This document shows positions 9,269 through 17,940 of a stretch of DNA of 64,000 nt, piece by piece; position 1 is the first letter of the stretch; each line of letters begins with the position of its first letter. The notes under the pieces were generated by a model. It saw only the letters and a program-made list of their open reading frames with translations, searched no databases and had not been told where the DNA came from. The position numbers and the translations under genes were made by a program. The stretch comes from Myxococcota bacterium (GTDB lineage: Bacteria > Myxococcota > XYA12-FULL-58-9 > JALHOP01), in assembly GCA_022842935.1 (NCBI GenBank), contig JALHOP010000002.1, forward strand, positions 434,001-498,000. The letters are read 5' to 3'.

Positions 9269-10444
9269 ATGTCGAACGTTAGCTGCCCGCACTGCGGTAC
9301 CGCGAATCCGGCCAACGCCGCCTACTGCGCGCGATGTCAGCGCCCGCTCACCAAGGCCGGTGCGGCGCCCGCCGGGAACCTCCCGTCTGCCTCCCAAGTC
9401 GCGCAGCAGATTCTGCAAAAGCGTCCGCCCGTTCCTTCCACCGCGCAGCCAGCACCTTTGCCAACGGCCGCGCAGGTCGCGGCGTCCCTCATGCAGCGCC
9501 GCACCCAGGAGGGCGTAGCCCCTGCTGTCGAGCGTACAGTCATCGAACGCGCGCCTTCGCCGCCGGCAAAGAAGGCGGCGCCTCCACCAGAGCCACGTCC
9601 GAGTCCGCAGCAACGTCCAAGGGGACTCGACGAGCTCACCGATGCCGACGACTTCAACAACCAGCCGACGGCGGTCTTCACGATTCCCAAGTCGTTGCAC
9701 GACGAGCCGACACGCAACGCAGGGACCGCGCCCCGCTTCGACGCGGGAGCAACGCAGCGCACCCCCCTCGCGCCAGCGGCCCCTCGTCCCGCAGCTGCTC
9801 CCTCGCTCCCTCAACCAGCGATCCAGCGTAACGTCGTGCCCGCGGCCCGTGAGCCGGCCGCGCGTGCGGCGACCCGCCGTGCCGAGCCATCGTCCGACAT
9901 GCACGAGCGTCGCGGTACGGGCGTGCCTATGTTGCGCGAGGGCGCGGTCCCACCGCAGCACCCAGCACCGCAACCGCCAGAGAAGACCGCGGTTGGAATC
10001 GAGTACGCTGCTGGTTGGCGTCTTCTTCTGTCACACGCAGTCGACTTCGCGTTGCTCTCGGTCTTCTTCGTAGCGTTCGCGAAGCTCGACGCTACCCTCT
10101 CTGGCCCCAAAGGAGTCGACACAAGCGGCCTGTTCGACTGGATTGGTAGTCACCCGGGCTCGACCCTCCGCGCGGCGATCCTCACGACCCTCGTCGGTAC
10201 CGCCTACCACATCGTCATGGCTCAGCTGTCTGGCCGCACCTTGGGGCGCATGGTTGCCGGGACGACGCTCGCGCGCCGGTCGGGCAAGCCGCTCAACACG
10301 TTCGTCATCGTGCTGCGCGCCGCAGCGAGCTTTGCATCGCTGCTCATGTTCGGGGCTGGCTTTTTCTGGTCGATCGTCGACCGGCGGGGACGCGGCTTTC
10401 ATGACCTAGTCGCAGGAACGATGGTTGTCCGCTATCACGGCTGA
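9269..10444 (+). CDS. zinc-ribbon and RDD-domain membrane protein
   Basis: A 391-residue protein in three parts. Residues 6-24 form a zinc ribbon (CPHCGTANPANAAYCARC). Residues about 30-240 are a low-complexity Pro/Ala/Arg-rich linker with no predicted fold. The last 140 residues are an RDD-family membrane domain with about three hydrophobic helices (AAGWRLLLSHAVDFALLSVF, LSGRTLGRMVAGTTLARRSG, FVIVLRAAASFASLLMFGAG). RDD proteins are small membrane proteins of uncertain role; some have been linked to ion transport. The gene follows rsmE after 5 bases and ends the operon. The start is the ATG just after the rsmE stop. Confidence 0.8.
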   Translation: MSNVSCPHCGTANPANAAYCARCQRPLTKAGAAPAGNLPSASQVAQQILQKRPPVPSTAQPAPLPTAAQVAASLMQRRTQEGVAPAVERTVIERAPSPPAKKAAPPPEPRPSPQQRPRGLDELTDADDFNNQPTAVFTIPKSLHDEPTRNAGTAPRFDAGATQRTPLAPAAPRPAAAPSLPQPAIQRNVVPAAREPAARAATRRAEPSSDMHERRGTGVPMLREGAVPPQHPAPQPPEKTAVGIEYAAGWRLLLSHAVDFALLSVFFVAFAKLDATLSGPKGVDTSGLFDWIGSHPGSTLRAAILTTLVGTAYHIVMAQLSGRTLGRMVAGTTLARRSGKPLNTFVIVLRAAASFASLLMFGAGFFWSIVDRRGRGFHDLVAGTMVVRYHG

Positions 10445-10532
10445 CGGTCGTGTGGTGTCAGACCCTAGTCGTTTCGCTTTCGTTTCGTCCGCCTTCGGGA
10501 GCCGGAGCGCATCTGACGTCACGCGATGCACT

Positions 10533-11663
10533 TTAGTGGTCGAACGTGCGTAGGACGCGGAAGGCGTAGATCATGCCCTCGACGCTCGTGACGTAGACGG
10601 TGTCTTCGAAGACCGCGAGATCGGCAATGACACCACTATCCGTGTTGCCGTGCCAGAAGCGACCACCGTCGTCACGACTCAAAGCGTAGAGACGCCCGTC
10701 TCCGTACCCCCCCGCGACGAACACAAGGTTGCGAAAGCCGACAGGTCGCGAGCGCACAGGTCCCTCGACTTCGGCTAGCCAGCGAAGCACTCCGCTATCA
10801 CCGTCTATAGCATAGAGGTGGCGGTCGTCACTGCCGGCGTAGACCACACCATTCTCGAGAAGCGGTGCGCCCCGAACGCGGTCGTCGGTCGCAAGCTGCC
10901 AGATGAGAGCATGAGTCGCGGCATCGAGTGCATGAACACCACCGTCGTCGGCCCCAGCGATGACCCGTCCGTTGGCAACAACCGGTGTGCTCGCGGCGGT
11001 GTCGGCGAGACGAACGCTCCACAGCGGTTGGCCGTCGACAAGACGCAATGCGAAGAGCTCGCCCCTGACGTCGACGACATAAACCGCGTTGTCTGCGATG
11101 GTCACTTCACCGGGGCCCAACGCGTCTAGCACTGACACGGACGCCGGCCCGATGAAGCTTGCCGGTTGATTCGGCCCACTGAACGTCCAGCGCGTCGTGC
11201 CATCGGCAATGGCAACGGCAACGAGTCGGCCTGTGACCGTCGCGACGACGGCGACATCGTTCCCGACCGCTGCAGCGGATGCGGCTCGGTCGCCAATGTC
11301 GCGTTTCCACGACACGTTGCAGCCAGTGTCGACCGCCACGAGATTGTTGCCGCTGGTCACCAGAAGCCTGTCGGGGCCCGCCAACCGGGGGGTGAACACG
11401 TGACCACCAAAGTCGACACGGCAGCGTCGTTGCCCCGAGTGCTCGAGGATGATGAGGGCGCTCTCGGTACCGACGGCGATGAAGCCAGGGGCGACAAGCG
11501 GGGCGCTCGCCCCGCCCTCCCCCAGTGACGTCGACCAATCGAGGGCAACCGGCGCCCTGCAGCCCACGGAAAGTCCGAGGATCAGGGCAACCTTGGCGCC
11601 ATGACGGCCAAGGTGCGATATAATCGGCCCAGCAATGAGCCAGTACGTCGAGATCGAGAACAC
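10533..11663 (-). CDS. PQQ-like beta-propeller lipoprotein (BamB-like)
   Basis: A 376-residue protein with repeated beta-propeller blades of the PQQ/BamB type (LYAIDGDSGVLRWLAEVEG, VHALDAATHALIWQLATDD, LFALRLVDGQPLWSVRLAD). A signal peptide ends in LILGLSVGCR, consistent with a lipobox, so it is probably attached to a membrane. The only canonical start in frame is the GTG at 11663. That overlaps the start of the oppositely oriented chaperone gene by 29 bases and adds an awkward N-terminal extension, so the start is uncertain. BamB belongs to the outer-membrane assembly complex, but this context (next to a secretion chaperone) does not establish that role. It could equally be a generic propeller lipoprotein. 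Confidence 0.8.
   Translation of the reverse strand: MFSISTYWLIAGPIISHLGRHGAKVALILGLSVGCRAPVALDWSTSLGEGGASAPLVAPGFIAVGTESALIILEHSGQRRCRVDFGGHVFTPRLAGPDRLLVTSGNNLVAVDTGCNVSWKRDIGDRAASAAAVGNDVAVVATVTGRLVAVAIADGTTRWTFSGPNQPASFIGPASVSVLDALGPGEVTIADNAVYVVDVRGELFALRLVDGQPLWSVRLADTAASTPVVANGRVIAGADDGGVHALDAATHALIWQLATDDRVRGAPLLENGVVYAGSDDRHLYAIDGDSGVLRWLAEVEGPVRSRPVGFRNLVFVAGGYGDGRLYALSRDDGGRFWHGNTDSGVIADLAVFEDTVYVTSVEGMIYAFRVLRTFDH
11619..11624 (+). promoter_or_regulatory. perfect -10 box (TATAAT) 10 bases before a start codon
   Basis: A consensus TATAAT ends 10 bases before the ATG of the chaperone gene. The start codon has no ribosome-binding sequence (CGGCCCAGCA precedes it). Transcription would begin only 2-5 bases upstream of the ATG, so a leaderless mRNA is predicted. 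A TTGGCG box is present, but at a poor 20-base spacing. Confidence 0.55.
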
Positions 11664-12144
11664 AGCCGCTCAATACCTCGAGTTCATGATCCATGGGTTC
11701 ATGAACGGTCTCATCACGTTGCAAGAGCTCGAGGGCATCAGCGACGAAGAGATGGAGACCATCTACGCGCTGGGCTACAACTTCTTTACCTACGGTAAAT
11801 ACGACGCTGCCAAGGATATTTTTACCGGCCTGACAGCTTACGCGCCGTACACCGCCCACTATTGGCGTGCCCTGGGTGCGGTCAATCAGCAGCTCAAGGA
11901 CTACATCGAGGCCATTGCTGCGTACGACATGGCCATCGCCAATGACGAGAACGACGTGGTGAGCTTCGTTTATCGGGGCGAATCGCAAATCCTCTCAGGG
12001 AACGTGCCGGCCGGCCTCTCCGACCTCGAGCGCGTCCTGCAGATTGGTGCCCAGTTTCCACAGTTTGCGCCCTGGGTGCAGCGTAGCGAGTTGCTCATCG
12101 GCCTCCATCGCGCAGGTCCAGGTGGTGCGAGCCACCCAGGGTGA
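11635..12144 (+). CDS. SycD/LcrH-family TPR chaperone, type III secretion type (copy A)
   Basis: A 169-residue protein with three TPR-like repeats arranged as in class II type III secretion chaperones (SycD, LcrH, IpgC). Those proteins hold hydrophobic translocators soluble before export. Characteristic segments are LEFMIHGFMNGLITLQELEG (N-terminal helices), YALGYNFFTYGKYDAAKDIF, YAPYTAHYWRALGAVNQQLK and EAIAAYDMAIANDENDVVSF. It is clearly paralogous to the 161-residue protein at 23479-23964 (shared YGKY, YWRA-GA-NQ-LK, AYDMA and YRGES segments). The core matches the SycD family length. The C-terminal 20 residues are extra and Gly-rich. No export-apparatus gene is adjacent, so the substrate is unknown. 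A nearly consensus -10 lies just upstream. Confidence 0.85.
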   Translation: MSQYVEIENTAAQYLEFMIHGFMNGLITLQELEGISDEEMETIYALGYNFFTYGKYDAAKDIFTGLTAYAPYTAHYWRALGAVNQQLKDYIEAIAAYDMAIANDENDVVSFVYRGESQILSGNVPAGLSDLERVLQIGAQFPQFAPWVQRSELLIGLHRAGPGGASHPG

Positions 12145-12189
12145 CGAGCGGTGTCTGACCTCGAGGGCGGTTCCCAAACGTAGAGCCTG

Positions 12190-12210
12190 CCACGACCAAT
12201 GTCGTGGAGG
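12190..12210 (+). promoter_or_regulatory. hairpin overlapping the ribosome-binding site
   Basis: CCACGAC, a CAAT loop and GTCGTGG form a 7-bp stem. The last two stem bases are also the first two of the GGAGG ribosome-binding site of the VIT/VWA gene (ATG at 12219). Folding would partly hide the site, a possible translational control element. This is seen directly; function is inferred. Confidence 0.45.
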
Positions 12211-12218
12211 TTACGTTC

Positions 12219-14633
12219 ATGAGTGTCCTTGCCCTCGCCCTGGCGTGCAGTCTCGCCGCGCCCCTTCAGGTCGCATCGACTGTCTACACCGACCCCGGCG
12301 AAGTCCCGCAGCTTCGCGTTGCGAGCGACAAAACGCCGTTGCCACTCGAGCACACGGCGGTCGTCGCCAACATCACCGGCTTCGTCGCCCGGGTCGAGGT
12401 GAAACAGATCTACAGCAACCCCTCGAAAAATCCGCTCGAAGCCATCTACGTCTTCCCGCTCCCCGAGAACTCCGCCGTCGACGACATGCGCATCCGCATC
12501 GGCGACCGCGAGATCCGAGCCGAGATCAAGAAGCGCCAGGAAGCGCGCGATACCTACGAGAACGCCAAGCAACAGGGCCACACCGCGGCTCTCCTCGAAC
12601 AAGAGCGGCCCAACGTCTTTACCCAATCAGTGGCGAACATCGCGCCGGGCATGAAGATCGAAGTGGTGGTGAGCTACGTGCAGACCCTCACCTACGACGC
12701 AGGGACCTACGAGATGGTGTTCCCGATGGTCGTTGGCCCACGGTACCAGGGGCACACGCCGGACATCGCGCGCATCTCACCCCCATACTTCGGTGAGGGC
12801 GAGCGCAACGGCCACGACATCAGCATGAACGTCACGGTGCGTCCGGGCTTCCCCGTCCTCTCCTACGACGTGCCCACCCACGAAACCGTAAGCGAGAAGC
12901 TCGTGGACGGAGGTCTGCGGCTTACGCTCGCGGCCCACGACAAGCTACCGAACCGCGATTTCGTCCTGCATTACCAGGTGGCCGGAACGCTCCCGCAAGC
13001 GGCCCTGCTCACACACGGCAACGGCGAGGACGGTGAGTTCGCGTTGATTTTACAGCCCGCTAAAATGGACGTAGACAAGCTGGTCGGCAAGCGCGAGATC
13101 ATCTTCGTCGTCGATGTCTCCGGCTCGATGCACGGGGTTCCACTCGCCATGTGCAAAGACGCGATGCGCGAGGCGCTGCGTAAGCTTCGCCCCGTCGACA
13201 CCTTCAATGTGCTCGTCTTCGCATCACGTACTGGTCAAGCGTTCAAACAGCCAATCCCGGCGAACGACACCAACGTCCTCGAGGGCATGAAGTTCATCGA
13301 CGGCCTCACTGCTGGCGGCGGCACGGAAATGGCGGATGCGGTCGACGCGGCGCTGCGCCCAAGCGTCGAGCCTGACCGGCATCGCTACGTGTTCTTCTTG
13401 ACCGATGGTTACGTCGGCAACGAACAGCAGATCCTCGACAAGACCGCGACACTCGTCGCAAAGCAGAAAGCCACCAAGGCACGCGCGCGGGTCTTCGGCT
13501 TCGGCGTCGGCTCGAGTGTCAACCGCTTCCTGCTCGACGGCTTCGCCAAAGCTGGCGAAGGTGCGACCGTCTATTCGACCACACGCGAGGACCCAACGCT
13601 CGCGGTGAACACGTTCTTCCGTCTCATCGACGCGCCTGTCATGGAGAACCTACAGATTGATTGGGGCGACGCGAAGGTCACCGAGGTCTATCCGACGCGC
13701 CTGCCCGACCTCTTCGCGAGCCGCCCAACGGTCATCCACGGACGCTTCTCGGGTAAGGCAAACACGACCATCACGGTGCGCGGCGAGGCGCAAGGCCAGC
13801 TGATGGAGATGACCGCTAAAGCAGCCATGTCACCAACCGCCGCGAACGGAAACGAGGCACTCGGCTCATTGTGGGCGCGCTCCAAGGTCGAAGCTCTCGA
13901 GCGTGAGCTTTGGAGCGGTAATGACCAGAAGGTGGTGGACAAGATCACCGAGGTGGGCCTCCGCCACCGTCTGGTGACCGCCTACACGAGCTTTGTCGCC
14001 GTCGATACGTCCGCGAAAGTGAACGGTAAGCTCCAGACGGTCGAGCAACCGGTTCACGCGCCCGAGGGTGTCGACCTGTCGATGGCGGGCGGCGAATACG
14101 CCGCGAAGAGCAAGATGGGCCTGCGTGGTGGAGGGGCGGGTGGAGTGTCGTACGGCGTGGGCGGCCTCGCGAACGGCGGCTCAGCTAGGCGCCTCGAGAA
14201 GAGCGCTCGAACGAGCTCAGAGCTCAAGGACGCCCCGGTCGCCCCCGTGGCGGACCACCGACGTGCCGACAAAGAGCCCGTCAAGGAAGACGTAAGGGTC
14301 GGAGCTGGTAGCGCCCAAGAGCCGCAGAAGGCCGTCGAGACCGAGCAATCGCCCCAGCTCATCGTCGGCGCAGGGCTCGAGCAAGCCGCGGTCGCGCGCG
14401 TCCTGAACGCCAACAAGAGCCAGCTGGACGCGGTCCTCGCCAAAGCCGGATTCAGAGGCAGCCTCACCCTGCGTTGGTTCGTGACGGCCCAGGGCACTGT
14501 CATTCAAGTGAAGCTCGAGCGTGGCAAGCTCGACGCCGCGACGCTCAAAGAGCTCACGGCGCTGATTACCGCCATGAAGTTCCCGGCGGCTGCGCAAAGC
14601 ACCGCCCGTGTCGACTATACGTTGACCCGGTAG
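12219..14633 (+). CDS. VIT and von Willebrand A domain protein
   Basis: An 804-residue secreted or lipid-anchored protein (signal sequence MSVLALALACSLAAP). Residues about 30-170 form a VIT domain (VASDKTPLPLEHTAVVANIT, IYVFPLPENSAVDDMRIRIG). Residues about 290-470 form a von Willebrand A domain with an intact metal-ion-dependent adhesion site (DVSGSMHG) and a second Asp-rich loop. A Gly-rich stretch follows. The last 80 residues (AVARVLNANKSQLDAVLAKA onward, LTLRWFVTAQGTVIQVKLER) look like the TonB-C/AgmX energy-coupling-type domain seen in myxobacterial VIT/VWA proteins. The start is the ATG preceded by GGAGG, not the GTG 15 bases upstream. Likely role: metal-dependent binding or assembly at the cell surface (inference). 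A strong terminator follows. Confidence 0.88.
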   Translation: MSVLALALACSLAAPLQVASTVYTDPGEVPQLRVASDKTPLPLEHTAVVANITGFVARVEVKQIYSNPSKNPLEAIYVFPLPENSAVDDMRIRIGDREIRAEIKKRQEARDTYENAKQQGHTAALLEQERPNVFTQSVANIAPGMKIEVVVSYVQTLTYDAGTYEMVFPMVVGPRYQGHTPDIARISPPYFGEGERNGHDISMNVTVRPGFPVLSYDVPTHETVSEKLVDGGLRLTLAAHDKLPNRDFVLHYQVAGTLPQAALLTHGNGEDGEFALILQPAKMDVDKLVGKREIIFVVDVSGSMHGVPLAMCKDAMREALRKLRPVDTFNVLVFASRTGQAFKQPIPANDTNVLEGMKFIDGLTAGGGTEMADAVDAALRPSVEPDRHRYVFFLTDGYVGNEQQILDKTATLVAKQKATKARARVFGFGVGSSVNRFLLDGFAKAGEGATVYSTTREDPTLAVNTFFRLIDAPVMENLQIDWGDAKVTEVYPTRLPDLFASRPTVIHGRFSGKANTTITVRGEAQGQLMEMTAKAAMSPTAANGNEALGSLWARSKVEALERELWSGNDQKVVDKITEVGLRHRLVTAYTSFVAVDTSAKVNGKLQTVEQPVHAPEGVDLSMAGGEYAAKSKMGLRGGGAGGVSYGVGGLANGGSARRLEKSARTSSELKDAPVAPVADHRRADKEPVKEDVRVGAGSAQEPQKAVETEQSPQLIVGAGLEQAAVARVLNANKSQLDAVLAKAGFRGSLTLRWFVTAQGTVIQVKLERGKLDAATLKELTALITAMKFPAAAQSTARVDYTLTR

Positions 14634-14708
14634 GTCCGCTATCGCGGCGCACGAGGGCTAAACCAGTCACGCGGACCCGCGCGCGCAGCGAAACGACCTC
14701 GCGGAACG

Positions 14709-14747
14709 ACCGGGCAGCCTCTCCCCAGGCTGCCCGGTTTCGTTTTA
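14709..14747. terminator. strong rho-independent terminator between convergent genes
   Basis: An 11-12 bp perfect stem (CCGGGCAGCCT / AGGCTGCCCGG) with a 6-base loop is followed by TTTCGTTTTA. It lies between the VIT/VWA gene and the oppositely oriented gene at 14745. The T-rich run serves the plus-strand gene best, but the hairpin could act in both directions. Confidence 0.85.
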
Positions 14748-16802
14748 GGCTCCTACCGTCGACGCCTCCGTCTCACCTTTCAGGCTGCGTTCGAGGAAGG
14801 TGAACATGGTGGCGTCGTTTTCACGCCCCAGCTCGGCGCCGACCCGTGCGATGGCGCCCGCGATGACGGCGCGTTCCTGGGCGTCGTTCGCTTCGACCGA
14901 TGTACTCGCTAGGTTGTAGCCGACAATGAAAAGCTCGTTCGCGAGGGTTGCGTCGCTCTTCGCCGGCTCGGCAGCTGCGGCGATGAGCGCCAGAGTGGCT
15001 TGGGTGCCGCCTTCTGTCGTCAGCGAAGGCCATGCGGAGCGCTCGATCAACGCGCGCGTCTGATCGAGAAACGAGCGTTTGTCGTCCGAGGTGCCGGCGC
15101 GAGCTATCGCCTGGCGGGCAGCCGCGACTACACCGCGAGCGTTCGCGTCGAACTGGACGCCGCTCAGAAGCTTCGTCGCGGCGTCCGCCGAATACCGTGT
15201 CGCGCAGCGCTCGTCGTAGACGACGAGCATCGCTAGGGCACGGCGGACGTTACCTTCGACCTTGGCCGCGGCCGAGATGAGGCTGGGGCGAAAGCGGCCA
15301 TCGACTGGTGGCGAAGCATCGACGCCGAAATGACGCGCGAGCTCGGCGCAAATGAGCGGCGTTCGCCAGAACGATTGCAAGCGGCGCTCGCGCTCGCATA
15401 CGTCACCTTTCGTGCCTGCCACGAAGGTCATGAGCTCGCGCGCCTGAGTGTCCGTCATCGCGGTGCGAGCATGTTCTAAGGCTGCGTCGAGCGTCCCGGA
15501 AAACGCAGGACCCACGAACCAGCCTGGCGTGCGTTCGATGGCGTCGAGATCGGAGTCGCCGGGCCTGAGATCGTCCGAGGCGGCGGCGGCGAGCGCGGCG
15601 GCGCGCAGGCCTTGGTGCGATGTCTTACCAAGACCGTCGAGGATATCGGCGGCGCGTAAGGCGACATCGGCGCGCAGGCCCACGGGATGCATGGTGTCCG
15701 GTCCGCTCTCCGACTGCGACACGGGCGAGGCCATCATGGCGCCAGCAAGCGCGAAGAGCTTCTTGGCAATTGCGTCTTGCATGTCGGGCGCCGCGGCGGC
15801 GCGCTTTACGATGTCGAAGAGACGGTCGAGATCGCCCGCATCCTCGAAGAGGCGCGTTGGCCAACCGTCGCTACGCGCAACGGCGAGGAGAGCATCGCAG
15901 ACATGCTCGGCGTGCATGCGACCCCGTGGCGACGCACTGGCGTAGCGGAGATAGCGCATGACGCTACGTCCAGCCTCGTGGGCAGACGCGGGAATCTCAT
16001 CGCGGTCCCAGGCGCGCACCATGTCGATCCAGCTCGAAGCAACAAAGTCAGTTCCGTTTTGCTTGTCGTAAGCTGCGAGCCGTTCGGCAGCCGCCTCGAC
16101 ACTACGCCAAGGAGTCACCACAGGTTTCCGTAGGCGCTCGGCAAGTAGCTCCGCATTGGCGTGGACCCGTTCGCTGGTCGCGAAGATTGTCGCTGGGGTT
16201 GCAGCAATGTAGTCGCGCAACTCCTTGGCCTCGTCCGGGCCAAGAGCCTCCGACGGAGCTTGGTCGAGACTCTTGGGGCGTCGTAGGAGCTCGCTCGCAT
16301 CTGCGGCAGTGATGGACAGGCCGCTCAAGTCGAAGGACACGTTTGAGCGCACGCGTACGGACACGGGGCTCTCTCCGCCCGAAGCGGTCTCTGCCGGCGG
16401 GCCCGGGGGAGCCACGGGTGTTGCGGGCCCGGTGCGCTTGGCGCCCTGGTCGGGCGTCCCACGTGCCGCGGTCGTCTTTGCCGGGGCGGCCGGCAACTGG
16501 ACGTTCTTCACGCGTTGTCTGGCACGTGTCACGAGGGTGTCGGCCACGGTGCCCGCCGCTTGTGCCGCGCTTTGGAGCTGCGCGGCGACCTTCTTCGCTG
16601 CCGGAACGCCTTGCTCGACAGCGGTCACCGCGAGCTTCTTGGCGGCCGGGAGACCTTGCTCCACAGCGGTGGCTGCCAATTGCTCGGCAGAGGTGGCGAG
16701 CTTGTGCGCTTCGCTGAGCAGCCGGTCGGCGCGGTCGGTGACTGTCTGAGGGTCGAGGCCGACCCGCTGGGCGAGCGAGCCCAGATTCGTGCGCCAGCTC
16801 AT
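14745..16802 (-). CDS. large alpha-helical protein of unknown function
   Basis: A 685-residue protein with no family I can name. The first 80 residues are helical and contain two exact-register repeats of 15 residues (TAVEQG-L/V-PAAKK-L/V-A, residues about 45-74), suggesting an amphipathic or coiled-coil element. Residues 90-150 are a Pro/Ala-rich linker. The remainder is predicted helical with scattered Leu/Ala repeats. It lacks a signal peptide and membrane helices. It starts at the ATG after GGAGAGG. Two genes of this strand and the divergent gene at 16994 surround it. A secreted effector in the neighbouring secretion locus is possible, but no motif supports it. What else it could be: a stress-related or surface-layer protein. 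Confidence 0.75.
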   Translation of the reverse strand: MSWRTNLGSLAQRVGLDPQTVTDRADRLLSEAHKLATSAEQLAATAVEQGLPAAKKLAVTAVEQGVPAAKKVAAQLQSAAQAAGTVADTLVTRARQRVKNVQLPAAPAKTTAARGTPDQGAKRTGPATPVAPPGPPAETASGGESPVSVRVRSNVSFDLSGLSITAADASELLRRPKSLDQAPSEALGPDEAKELRDYIAATPATIFATSERVHANAELLAERLRKPVVTPWRSVEAAAERLAAYDKQNGTDFVASSWIDMVRAWDRDEIPASAHEAGRSVMRYLRYASASPRGRMHAEHVCDALLAVARSDGWPTRLFEDAGDLDRLFDIVKRAAAAPDMQDAIAKKLFALAGAMMASPVSQSESGPDTMHPVGLRADVALRAADILDGLGKTSHQGLRAAALAAAASDDLRPGDSDLDAIERTPGWFVGPAFSGTLDAALEHARTAMTDTQARELMTFVAGTKGDVCERERRLQSFWRTPLICAELARHFGVDASPPVDGRFRPSLISAAAKVEGNVRRALAMLVVYDERCATRYSADAATKLLSGVQFDANARGVVAAARQAIARAGTSDDKRSFLDQTRALIERSAWPSLTTEGGTQATLALIAAAAEPAKSDATLANELFIVGYNLASTSVEANDAQERAVIAGAIARVGAELGRENDATMFTFLERSLKGETEASTVGA

Positions 16803-16993
16803 GAAGGTAAGACCTCTCCAGAATCTCGGGGTGTCTGAACCGTCTTATCGGCCCAATAGGGAAGGCGTTGCGGTTCGACGCGCGAACGGCCCACGCCAAA
16901 GTGGCACCCTATCTCGGGGTTCTCCGCGTTTGGGAGCGGCCCTGACCCGCGCCCTGTCGTGCGGTCAGGGGCTGCCGCGACAACCCATGGCCG

Positions 16994-17923
16994 ATGGAGC
17001 CGAGAACCTGGACTCAACAATCGCCGGGGTTCGCCTTGTCCGTCGCACCAATCGCTCCAACCACAACAGCAACGACGCCCGCTTTTCTGGTTGCGATAGC
17101 GCCCGAAGCACCATCGAGCGAGGTCGCCGTCATCGACGTCAGCCCCTACGAGCGGGCCCTCAAGCTGATGGCGTTGAGCCGCCAGAGCGTCGCGCAGGTC
17201 ACGCGCCGGAAGGGGCCCGAAGCCGAGATCAGCCCGTTCATCCAGGGGTGTGACCAACACGAAGGCCTCATGGCGGCCACGGCCCTCGGCATCGTTGGTG
17301 CTTTCGGGACAGGTTTCATGGCCGGCGTTGCCGCAATCAACGGCGACATTTCGGCCGCCAAGACCCTCGCGGCTGCCGCCCTGCCGCTCGCTGCAGGCGC
17401 CTGGGCGTGCTTTAGCGCTCGCGAACGCGGCGGCCGATTGCGAGCGCGGCACGCGAACGAACGCTTCGCGCAAGCAGACATCGACACGATGACCGCTTCT
17501 TGGCGAGCCGCCGCCGAACCAGACCGCGCGCTTGTCGCCGGTTACCTGCGCGCTCGCCTGCAGAAGGTCGACCACGCCATGAACCCGGCTGCAGCAGACT
17601 ACCGCGACCGCTTGCTCGCGACATCGGCGTCGAGCGATACCCCGCTGCGCGCGCGTGCATCCGCTATCGCCGAAGCCGTTGGTATGCTCCTCGAGGGGGA
17701 ACACGAAGCATACAGGCACCGCAAGACCATCGACGACACGCTCGCCGCGGCAAGTCCAATTGAGTGCAACGCCATCGCGGCTGCGGCCATGCCGATCTTG
17801 TTCGATGAGCACGGAGAGGCACGCTTTCGCGGCTCCGAACGCGAGGTGCGGGCCATCTACACCGCGCTTAAAAACGCCACGCTGAGCAGCTCGACCGTAG
17901 CCCCGCTCGAGAACGTCGCATAG
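16994..17923 (+). CDS. unknown protein with a central hydrophobic segment
   Basis: A 309-residue protein with no recognised family. After a Pro/Thr/Ala-rich start (residues 10-45) it has two neighbouring hydrophobic stretches at about residues 91-115 and 122-141 (LGIVGAFGTGFMAGVAAING; LAAAALPLAAGAWACF). These could be a membrane hairpin. The C-terminal half is Ala/Arg-rich and helical. Third-position base use is G/C-biased, unlike the reverse-strand reading frame over it. The hydrophobic hairpin is the kind of element found in type III translocators chaperoned by SycD-type proteins, which is suggestive but not proof. Divergent from the gene at 16802, with 191 bases between. Confidence 0.65.
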   Translation: MEPRTWTQQSPGFALSVAPIAPTTTATTPAFLVAIAPEAPSSEVAVIDVSPYERALKLMALSRQSVAQVTRRKGPEAEISPFIQGCDQHEGLMAATALGIVGAFGTGFMAGVAAINGDISAAKTLAAAALPLAAGAWACFSARERGGRLRARHANERFAQADIDTMTASWRAAAEPDRALVAGYLRARLQKVDHAMNPAAADYRDRLLATSASSDTPLRARASAIAEAVGMLLEGEHEAYRHRKTIDDTLAAASPIECNAIAAAAMPILFDEHGEARFRGSEREVRAIYTALKNATLSSSTVAPLENVA

Positions 17924-17940
17924 GCCGAGGCGTGTTCAAT

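Noticed and set aside
16799..17812. A 337-codon minus-strand frame opposite the gene at 16994
   Set aside because: The plus-strand frame has better third-base G/C use and hydrophobic segments. The minus-strand product is Arg/Gly/Cys-rich with no pattern.
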